Below are positions 16,656-24,800 of a stretch of 64,000 nt of DNA, in pieces. Each line of letters begins with the position of its first letter. The first letter of the stretch is position 1. Under the pieces are notes generated by a model. It searched no databases, was not told the origin of the DNA, and worked only from the letters and a program-made list of their open reading frames with translations. The stretch is from assembly GCF_019710475.1 (NCBI RefSeq), contig NZ_JAJFAX010000012.1:48789-112788 (forward strand), in the 5' to 3' direction. The position numbers were made by a program, and so were the translations under genes. The stretch comes from Glycomyces sp. TRM65418 (GTDB lineage Bacteria > Actinomycetota > Actinomycetes > Mycobacteriales > Micromonosporaceae).

Positions 16656-19330
16656 GGATTCGCCTTTCGGTAGAACTCGGCCACCACTTCGGCGGCATGG
16701 GCGCGTTCGCCTACGGGGAAGCGTTCGTCCGGGCCCGGCCTGGCCTCCTCGACCACGATGTCGGTGCCGGGTTGATAGGACAGGAGCCGGTCGAGGTGGC
16801 GAACGTGGAGCCTGCTGAGCAGGTCGACGTACTGCGGCTTGCGGTTGTCCATGTAGGACCCGAAGTAGTCGTTGACCTGACCTGGGCTGAGTTCGGGCGC
16901 GGGCGGATGCAGGAAGACATGGTCGGGAATTCCCAGACGCACGCGCCATTCGTTCAGCCGCACGAAGAAGTCCGCTTCGGCCTCGCCCGGTTCGGGGCGG
17001 GGCATCGTTCCGCTGGGGATGTGCCAGCGGGCGCGGGCGAGCCAGACGGACCCGAACCGCAGACCGCGGTAGTGCCGCACCTGCGATCGATCCACGGTAG
17101 GCGACCGGTCGGCGCTCACCTGCGGCTCGAAGAAGATCGATCCGCTGCCGCCCATCGCGGTGAGCGACAGGAGCCGGGAAGGCAGGTAGAAGGGGATGAG
17201 GAACCCGAGGTAGAGCGGGTGGACGCGCTGGTCGCCCTCGGGGTCCCAGAGCATCACGCGGTCGCCGGCCGGGTCGTGGCGCACCACGAGGCGATCGAGC
17301 GGCAGCCGGTCGGCCGCACCGGTGTTGTCCCAGTCCAGATCGCGTTCGGCCAGCAGCGGATGCAGGTTCGCGTTGAACCCCTGGACGGGGCGGATCTCGG
17401 CGGTGACGCCCGCGCCGTGGTACTCGCGGACCATGCGGCGGACCTCGTCGACGACGGCGCCGTCCGCGTAGGCCAGGAAGCGGCTGACGTAGTTGCCCCA
17501 GCCGTTGTAGATCTTGTTGAGGATGGCCCCGGTAGGCGGGTTGCCTCCCAAGGGCTGCATGAACATCCCGTAAGAGGCCGGGGAAGCGCCCACCCAGGCG
17601 GGCGCCTCGCGGACGGCGAGCGCGACGAGTTCGGGGTCGATGTCGACGGGCGCGGCGTCCGCGAGCGGGTGCAGCAGTTGCTCGGTCAGGCGGGAGATGA
17701 TCGTCGACCGCAGTGGCACCAGGCGCGACAGGACTGGATCGGTGGCGATCAGTTCGTGATCGAAGCCCTCGGTGATCTGGAGCGCGTCGTCGTAGGCGGG
17801 GACGAACAGCTCCCCGAGCACGTCCAGGTCCTCGCAGCGCCCGCCCCTGCCGTAGCGGGCGGTGAAGCGGTGGGTGAGGACTCGTGAGAAGACGTGCTGC
17901 TCGTCGAAGATCTGGAGGAGGTCGAGGAGCCGTCGGCAGTCGGCGAGCACCGGCCGCCAGTCGGCGGTGGAGCTGCACGCCGGTTCGAGCACGCCGTCTT
18001 CGAACCAGATCGGCTCGGCGCCGGACACGGCGGCGGCGTCCTCGCCGAGCGCTTCGAGCGCGGCGGCGCCGGCGGCCTTGCCTTCGCGCAGCAGAACGAC
18101 CCGCTCCACGGGACCGGCCGTCGCGAATTGCTCCTGCGCCTCGCTCACTCGCTCGAGTTCGGCCTTGACGGCGGCCACGACCGGGTCCGCGGTGAAGCCG
18201 GCCAGCCATGCGGTGAGCGCCCGCAGTGCATCGGGCGACTGCTCGTCGACGATCGGTTCGGGGACCAGGACGCCGAAGTCGCACAGCTTCGCGACGAAGG
18301 CGGTGGCGACGGCGGTGCTCGCCCCGGGGACGCGGGCGGTGATGACTTCGGCCAGTTCGGCGAAGGTGGCGCTGCGTCGCGGCGTCGACCGCAGCCAGTC
18401 CACGAGGGCGATCGACGCCGGGTTCGCGGGGACGGTGACCTTCGCTTCGCCGTAGCGGGCCGCGATCTCCGCCGCTTCGGGGCCGAGCCGCTCACGGCTC
18501 CCGACCGCGATGAACTTGCCGTCCTCCAGCCGTAGCCCGGCCGAGGGGTGGAAGCGCATGGCGCTCCGCACTGCGTGGATCCGGCCCAGCCTTCCCTCCA
18601 GCCGCCGCAGCAGACCCCGGTTGAACTCCATGACGGAGGACACGGGTCCGATACCGGAGGGCTCCTGCGGGGTGTGCTCGGGCAGGAAGCCCGCGACGGT
18701 GTAGCGGCTGAACGGGCTGGTCTTGGTGCGTGCCCGCATCGCGTACCGCAGCAGGGACTCTTCGGATTTGCGGGTGTTCTTCTTGACCTGCTCCCAAGGG
18801 GCGGCGCGGTACTTGTCGGCGGCATCGAGCAGCAGTTCGCTGGACATGACCAGTGAGCGGCGCAGTTCCTCGTCCCCGAGCATCGAGCGGAGCTCGGCCC
18901 GCTCAGCGTCCAGCCGGTCCGCATGGGCGGCGGTCAGCTCGACGCGCAGGAGTGCGAGCCGCTCCTCGTTGTCCAACCAGGTCTCGACGGCGGGCTCGTC
19001 GACGACGGTGCGGATCTCGTCTCGGCTCAGACCCCGAGGAAAGCGCCGATTGTGGATGGCACGCCGCAGGGGCAGGACGACCCGCTGGCGGGTCTGGCGG
19101 TCGATGTGGCCGCCGACGGCGTACAGCAGGTCGGTGAGCTTCTCCGTGGCCTGCTCTTGCATGGTGGTCAGGTCGCACGCCTCGACCAGCCGGGCGCGGT
19201 CGGCGTCGGCTTCGGAGCCGTCGCGGCCGTCGGCGAGGAGGGGGTTGATGCGCAGCAGCAGGTGCGGTGCGGTGGTGAACGCCGGGATCGGGGGCAGGGG
19301 TCGGGGATCGCCGTCTGGATCGGTGCCCAT
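16652..19330 (-). CDS. LanB-type tRNA-dependent Ser/Thr glutamylating dehydratase
   Basis: An 892-aa protein matching the N-terminal (glutamylation) half of class I lantibiotic dehydratases, as in TbtB and LazB. It should transfer glutamate from Glu-tRNA to Ser/Thr side chains of the precursor; the elimination half is in the fusion gene. The family block RTKTSPFSRYTVAGF is at about residue 200, and the middle carries GNPPTGAILNKIYNGWGNYVSRF. It ends at a normal position, without a SpaB_C domain. It is the first gene of the operon; the ATG at 19330 follows AAAGGGG with about 6-nt spacing. Downstream genes follow in tight overlaps, so the promoter to the right should drive the pathway. Confidence 0.92.
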   Translation of the reverse strand: MGTDPDGDPRPLPPIPAFTTAPHLLLRINPLLADGRDGSEADADRARLVEACDLTTMQEQATEKLTDLLYAVGGHIDRQTRQRVVLPLRRAIHNRRFPRGLSRDEIRTVVDEPAVETWLDNEERLALLRVELTAAHADRLDAERAELRSMLGDEELRRSLVMSSELLLDAADKYRAAPWEQVKKNTRKSEESLLRYAMRARTKTSPFSRYTVAGFLPEHTPQEPSGIGPVSSVMEFNRGLLRRLEGRLGRIHAVRSAMRFHPSAGLRLEDGKFIAVGSRERLGPEAAEIAARYGEAKVTVPANPASIALVDWLRSTPRRSATFAELAEVITARVPGASTAVATAFVAKLCDFGVLVPEPIVDEQSPDALRALTAWLAGFTADPVVAAVKAELERVSEAQEQFATAGPVERVVLLREGKAAGAAALEALGEDAAAVSGAEPIWFEDGVLEPACSSTADWRPVLADCRRLLDLLQIFDEQHVFSRVLTHRFTARYGRGGRCEDLDVLGELFVPAYDDALQITEGFDHELIATDPVLSRLVPLRSTIISRLTEQLLHPLADAAPVDIDPELVALAVREAPAWVGASPASYGMFMQPLGGNPPTGAILNKIYNGWGNYVSRFLAYADGAVVDEVRRMVREYHGAGVTAEIRPVQGFNANLHPLLAERDLDWDNTGAADRLPLDRLVVRHDPAGDRVMLWDPEGDQRVHPLYLGFLIPFYLPSRLLSLTAMGGSGSIFFEPQVSADRSPTVDRSQVRHYRGLRFGSVWLARARWHIPSGTMPRPEPGEAEADFFVRLNEWRVRLGIPDHVFLHPPAPELSPGQVNDYFGSYMDNRKPQYVDLLSRLHVRHLDRLLSYQPGTDIVVEEARPGPDERFPVGERAHAAEVVAEFYRKANP

Positions 19331-20204
19331 GTTGTGCCCCTTTCGCCGTGATAAGTCGCAATTAGTCGGCGGCGTACAATGCGTACCGCTTCCTTCACTG
19401 CAAAGTATGGCGAGGGCGTCACATAGTGCGACAGAGTAGATTCCCGTCTCGCTTTCGCGGATGATCCGTAATCCTAGTGATCTAATAGAGATTGAACAAT
19501 ATGTCTATTATGGGATGATTCATCGAATTTATTACCGGCGTCTCGGTATCTAGAATGGATGGATTGGCGCGGCCGGTCTCCGCGGAGACCGCTGCGTCGG
19601 AACAGCCGGCGCGTCCGGCTCCGGCATGGCTCGATCGAAGTCGCGACGATCGGCCGAAGACCGACGTCATCCCGAAGCGCCGCGGCCGCCTGCGCGCGAA
19701 CCTCGCCGCCGCTCACAGGTGGCCGCCGCACCAGAGCAGGGCAGGAGTGCCACGCCAAAGGCCGACCGACTCCGCGACACCGTCGAGCGGTGCGGTCATT
19801 CGACTTCGGGTCGCGACCGTGCATCCCGTGAACGGGAACGTGCCTACCGCACTCGGCAAGGAAACGATCGAGCGGGATGCCTCGCCGCAATCGAGCAATG
19901 CGAGCTGCGACTTTCCTTTCACCGTCTCCGCAGATCTCGCCGCGGGTGCGAGAGGCCGCGGCAATTCCCGAAGGCAGGCGAGGCTTGGCGCATCTCGGCG
20001 CTCACTCATGTGGGCGGCGGGTCCACCCATTTCCAATGTGCTCGACGATGCTCCAGGCCGGGCATCGAACGGCGACCGCTGCGGCAGATGGACCGTGCGC
20101 CGATACAAGGGATCTCGTACCCGTACGCCATGGGCCCCGGTTCCCGTCCGCCGCTGCTAGGATCGTCGGGGCATTCGGAAACCCCGGGAGGCGAGGACGC
20201 GGAC
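19331..20204. other. 874-bp divergent intergenic region, no supported gene
   Basis: This gap separates the first gene of the thiopeptide operon from the plus-strand oxidoreductase. Both genes point outward, so their promoters should be here. The part at 19,465-19,555 is strikingly AT-rich for this genome, and a candidate minus-strand promoter lies in it. The right two thirds are GC-rich. They carry several overlapping open frames on both strands with Arg-rich, non-conserved composition, which I treat as spurious. Confidence 0.6.
19471..19499 (-). promoter_or_regulatory. Candidate promoter of the thiopeptide operon
   Basis: On the minus strand, TTGTTC (19499-19494) and TAGGAT (19476-19471) are spaced by 17 bp inside an AT-rich island about 140 bp upstream of the first operon gene. 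The match to a housekeeping sigma promoter is partial, and the 5' leader would be long, about 130 nt. Confidence 0.4.
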
Positions 20205-21149
20205 GTGGCGGCGACGATGCGAGCGGTGACGCAGACGGTCCTGGGCGGACCCGAAGTGCTGCAACTGGTCGAGACCGAACGGCCCGAGCCGCACTACGGC
20301 GAGGTCCTGGTGCGGGTTCGCGCGGCGGGCGTCAATCCCGTCGACCCGGCCGCCCGCGAAATCGGACTCTACATCGGACAGCCGCCGTTCATCCTCGGCT
20401 GGGACGTCTCCGGCGTCGTCGAACAGGTCGGCATCGGCGTCACCCGCTTCAAACCCGGCGACGAGGTCTACGGGATGCCGAACTTCCCGCACCAGGCCGG
20501 TACCCACGCCGAGTACGTCGCCGCTCCGAGCCGCCACTTCGACCACAAGCCCGCCGCGCTCTCGCACGTCGAGGCCGCCGCGATCCCGCTGACCGGCCTC
20601 ACCGCCTGGCAGGCGCTCGTCGAGCACGCCCGCCTCCAGGCCGGGCAGACCGTGCTCGTCCACGCCGCGGCCGGCGGCATCGGTCATCTCGCCGTCCAGA
20701 TCGCCAAGGCCCTCGGCGCCCGCGTCATCGGCACCGCCAGCGCCGGCAAGCACGATTTCGTGCGCGGCCTCGGCGCCGACGAGATGATCGACTACAACGC
20801 CGTCGACTTCGCCGAGGTCGTCTCGGACGTCGACGTCGCGCTCAGCACCCTCCCCGGCGATTACGCCGAGCGCTCGGTCTCGGTCATCCGCGACGGCGGC
20901 GTCCTGGCCCAGCTCTACTACTCCAAGCGCGACGCGACGTTCCCCGAAGCGGAGGCGCGGGGCATCGAGACCCGCTTCATGCTCGTCGAACCCGACCTCA
21001 TCGGCCTGCAGGGGCTCTCGCGACTGGTCGCGGACGGCAAGCTTCGGGTCCACGTGTCCGAGACCTACGCGCTGGAGGACTTCGCCAAGGCCCATCAGGC
21101 CATGGAGGCGGGCCACGCCACCGGCAAGATCGTCATCACCGTCGACTGA
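20205..21149 (+). CDS. Zinc-independent MDR-family oxidoreductase (quinone reductase-like)
   Basis: A 314-aa medium-chain dehydrogenase/reductase of the NADPH:quinone oxidoreductase group. The N-terminal GroES-like domain has AAGVNPVDPAAR, the cofactor loop is HAAAGGIGHLAVQIAKALGA, and no Cys ligands for catalytic or structural zinc are present. The GTG start at 20205 is favoured because GAGGA lies 7 nt upstream; the ATG at 20217 has no well-placed site. It likely reduces quinones or enones with NADPH in the cytoplasm. It faces away from the thiopeptide operon, and the Nudix gene follows 53 bp later; nothing ties it to the RiPP pathway. Confidence 0.88.
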   Translation: MAATMRAVTQTVLGGPEVLQLVETERPEPHYGEVLVRVRAAGVNPVDPAAREIGLYIGQPPFILGWDVSGVVEQVGIGVTRFKPGDEVYGMPNFPHQAGTHAEYVAAPSRHFDHKPAALSHVEAAAIPLTGLTAWQALVEHARLQAGQTVLVHAAAGGIGHLAVQIAKALGARVIGTASAGKHDFVRGLGADEMIDYNAVDFAEVVSDVDVALSTLPGDYAERSVSVIRDGGVLAQLYYSKRDATFPEAEARGIETRFMLVEPDLIGLQGLSRLVADGKLRVHVSETYALEDFAKAHQAMEAGHATGKIVITVD

Positions 21150-21202
21150 GGACTGATGCGGGCGGCCCCGTCCGCCCGCGCCCCGCCTGGCAGAATGCGC
21201 CC

Positions 21203-21745
21203 GTGCCCATCACGATCGCCCATCTCAAGGACCAGCTCGCCGCCTACCTCGAGCGCTGGCCCGGCGACGCCGAGTCGGTCGCGCCGCTGCTCGCGCTCGA
21301 CGGCCCGGAAGGCTTCGACCGCACGACCATGCCCGGCCACGTCACCGCCTCGGCGATCCTCGTCAACGACCGCGACGAGGTCCTGCTCGTCCATCACCGC
21401 GGCCTCGATCGCTGGCTCCAGCCCGGCGGGCACGTGGAACCGGGCGACGACTCGCTCCCGGCGGCGGCGATGCGCGAGGCCGTCGAGGAGACCGGGATCG
21501 CCCCGGCCGCGCTCGAACTGGCCGAGCCCGTCCCCATCCACGTCGACGTCCATCGGATTCCGGCGAACCCCCGCAAAGACGAAGGGGCGCATTGGCATTA
21601 CGACGTGCGTTACCGCTTCCGCTGCGGCGCGCACGAACTCAGTCCGCAGGCCGAGGAGGTCCACGCCGCCGAATGGCGTCCCGCCGCCGACCTCGACAGC
21701 GTCGAACTCGCCGAGCGGCTCACCGCTCGAACTTCGTACTTGTAA
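21203..21745 (+). CDS. Nudix hydrolase
   Basis: A 180-aa Nudix protein. The Nudix helix reads GGHVEPGDDSLPAAAMREAVEETGI, so REAVEETG is intact while the first Glu of the motif is Asp. The spacing from the Gly is one residue longer than the textbook motif, as in many actinobacterial NUDIX proteins acting on small nucleotide or sugar-phosphate substrates. The GTG start at 21203 gives a protein with an N-terminal helix (ITIAHLKDQLAAYLERWP) before the fold. It is probably co-transcribed with the oxidoreductase. Substrate unknown. Confidence 0.85.
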   Translation: MPITIAHLKDQLAAYLERWPGDAESVAPLLALDGPEGFDRTTMPGHVTASAILVNDRDEVLLVHHRGLDRWLQPGGHVEPGDDSLPAAAMREAVEETGIAPAALELAEPVPIHVDVHRIPANPRKDEGAHWHYDVRYRFRCGAHELSPQAEEVHAAEWRPAADLDSVELAERLTARTSYL

Positions 21746-21766
21746 CCGAGTCGGCCCAAGCCGAGG

Positions 21767-21799
21767 AAGGCCGCCGGGCGCTCAGCGCCCGGCGGCCTT
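21767..21799. terminator. Bidirectional terminator, 15-bp perfect stem
   Basis: AAGGCCGCCGGGCGC (21767-21781) pairs perfectly with 21785-21799 around TCA. It lies between convergent genes, the Nudix gene and the giant secreted protein. A short T-run is present on each side, so it can stop transcription in both directions. Confidence 0.85.
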
Positions 21800-21819
21800 G
21801 CTCATGTCTCCTCACTTCC

Positions 21820-24800
21820 TCATATCGCGGTCGCAGTCACCGTCTGCTGGGACGTGGCGGGGATGCCGCTCCAGACGAGGCAGTTCATCGGACCGGTGCC
21901 CGGGGCGGTGATGTACAGCCCGCTGTCGGTCGCATCGACATCGGTGCCGAACTTGCCGTTGCTGTTCGCCGACGGGTCACTGATCATCGTGTCGACGTCG
22001 GCCGTGGCGACGGCCGCGCCGGTGACGTGGACGAGCCCGTCGTCGTCACCAGTGGCGAAGTTCTCGTCAGGCACGCCGATGACGAGCTTCAACCGGTCGT
22101 TGTTCGCTTGGAGGGACGGGTCGAGATCGAACAGCCCGAGGCTCAGACCGAGGTGGTCGAATTCCTCGGGGCTGTCACCCAGGTGAACCCCCTGGTCGTA
22201 GTTGGCGACACCGGTGAACCCGCCTGAACCGTCCATGTTGACCAAATGCACGAGTCCGGCATTGGCGACCGTGTTGTCGACCAGGTCCTCCCAGGGAACG
22301 GCGATGGCGAAGCGGGTCTGCACCGAGTCCATCCCGGAGGACGCCGGCCAGTAGTCGACCGCGGCGACGGTGTACCCGAGGCGGTCGCCCGCTTCGAACC
22401 CCGCGGCCAGCGCGGCGTCCTGCTGATCCAGCCAGGTGGTGAAGACCGGCCAACCCTCAGCGGAGATCTCATGCGTGAACACGAGTGCGCCGCCGGCGTC
22501 GGTGAGCTGATCGGGACCGCCGTCTTCGAACGGCACACCGACGATGAACCGGGTCCGGGTGGCGGCGATCGACCAACCGAACTGGTCGCCCTCCTCCACC
22601 CCTCCGGTGACGCCGTCGGTGTTCTGGTCCACCCAGGCCTTCGAGTCGCCTTGGAGGTAGATGACCGCACCGCCGTCGACGACCTCCGGGATCTCGGTGT
22701 CGCCGTCGCGGTAGGCGCCGCTGGTGTCGGTCTGAACGTCCTCTCCAGGAAGTCCGATGATCAGGACCGGTGTGCCGTCCCTGCGGTTCGATGCCGCGAC
22801 GGACCATCCGAAGCGGTCGTCGGCCTCGTTCTTTCCGGGCATACCGGCCGAGATCTGGTTGAACCAGAAGACGCCGCTCTCGTCGATGCCCCCTCGCGAA
22901 CCCGGTAGGACGATGGCGGAGCCGGTGGAGTCGTTCTCCCCGGGCACACCGGCGACGATGTCCGCGCAGCCGTCGCCGTCGCGGTCGTAGGTGTCGACCG
23001 CGTAGCCGAACTGATCGCCCGCCTCCACGGTGCCCGCGCCGCCATGCGTGTTCTCGTCGATGAGGCTGCCCTCGCCGCTCGCGCCGTCGATGAACCAGAC
23101 CGCCCCGGCGTTCGCAAGCCCTTGCGCGGCATACGAGCCATAGCTCAGGACCGCGTCGGGGTAGCCATCGCCGTTGACGTCGCCTTCGACGCCGAAGCAG
23201 GTCTCCGGGTCGGCCCAGGTCGGATCGGCGACGGCGAATCCGTTCCCGGTGGACATGCGCGTCCACAGGGCGCCGATGCCGCCGCCGGTGCCCGCCCGGA
23301 GTGTGAGCAGGTCGCCTTTCCCGTCACCGTTGACGTCGCCGCCCGCGAGGTCGGTGTGCGCCCACGGGGTCAGGTCCGAGGGGCAACCGGTGCACCGGTC
23401 CGAATAATCCCAGGCGGCAGTAGTGGCGAACCTCCTGTCGGGGAGCGCGGCGGCCACGTTGACCCGTACGCGGTTGGTGAACCGGTAGGTGGCCACCAGA
23501 TCCGGCAGTCCGTCGCCCGTCACGTCCGCCACGGTCACACGGTCGCGTTCGGTGTCCCAGTTGTTCGGGGTGTCCAAGGCGTAGACCGGCGCGCCGAGGC
23601 CCGAGGCGGACCCGTAGCGGACGTACATATCCGCGCTGCCGTCCGCACCGGTGCGGATCTCGACGACGTCGCCCCACCAGTCGGCGTCGAAGTCGCCCAC
23701 GGCGAGCTCGATGAGCCGCGAGTCGCCCGATCCGGAGGCCACCTGCGTCGGCGCCGAGAAAGCACGTTTGCCTTCGCCGTTGCGGACGAACTTCGACTGC
23801 CAGATCGAGTAGGCGTCCGAGCCGTCGCCGCGCAGGAGCACGAGGTCGTCGGCTTGGTCGCCCGACAGGTCTTCGATCTGGATCTGCGTCTCGGACAGTT
23901 CCCAGCCGTTTGCGGCGCTCAGGTCGAGCCGCTCGATCTCGCTGTACTTGAACGTGCTCCCGTCCTTGGTGCAGACGCGGTCCCTCGGACCACACGCGGG
24001 CATCGCCCAGACTTCGAAGTGATCGTCACCGGGGACGGCCACCACGAGGTCATCGCGGCCGTCGCCGTTGACGTCGCCGGCGCGCCAGACCGCGTCGCTC
24101 AGCCGCCAGTCGCGTTTGGCGTCGAGGTTGAGCGTGTCCGACTCGAACACCGGCTCGGTGGAACGCACCAGGTTCCCGCTACCGTCGTTCCGCAGGAGGT
24201 AGATGTCGGAGTACAGTCCGTCGGCCTCGACCACTGCGAGCGCATCGGCGAATTCGTCGCCGTTGAAGTCGCCGGTGACCAGCTCGCTGTACGTCTCGCG
24301 GACGGTGCCGTCGGCGAGCGCCTTGACCTGTTGGTCGTCGAATACGCCGCTGTTCGCGTTGACGTTGTCGATGGCTCCGGGCCAGTAGTCGGTGACGGCG
24401 CTGCGATGCAGGACCGACCCCACTCGGAACGACCCGGTGGAGGACCAGAGCTTGAACCCTTCGCTCTTCCCCGCCGGCAGGCCGTTGATGTACAGGGTGG
24501 CGGTACCGGTCGAAGCCTCGTACGTGGCGGCCAGGTGCGTCCATTGGCCGACCTGGACCGGCGTGTCGGCGTACAACTCCTTCCAGGTGTAACTGGAGTC
24601 GGCGTCGGCGCCGATGGCCCGGAACGCCCATTTGTCGTAGGTGGCCACGTATCCGAGATAGAAGGCGCTGCCGTTCACGCCGTCCTGTCCGATTGCGGTG
24701 GCAGTGTCGCCATCGCGGTCCAGGCGCACCCAGGCCCCCACGGTGAAGTCGCCTGCGGTGTCCAGGACCGGGCTCCACGTCGTGGCCGTCGAGGAGGAGC

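Noticed and set aside
19474..19890. 138-aa minus-strand frame upstream of the thiopeptide operon
   Set aside because: Arg-rich, no RBS, no family-like pattern, and it crosses the AT-rich promoter island.
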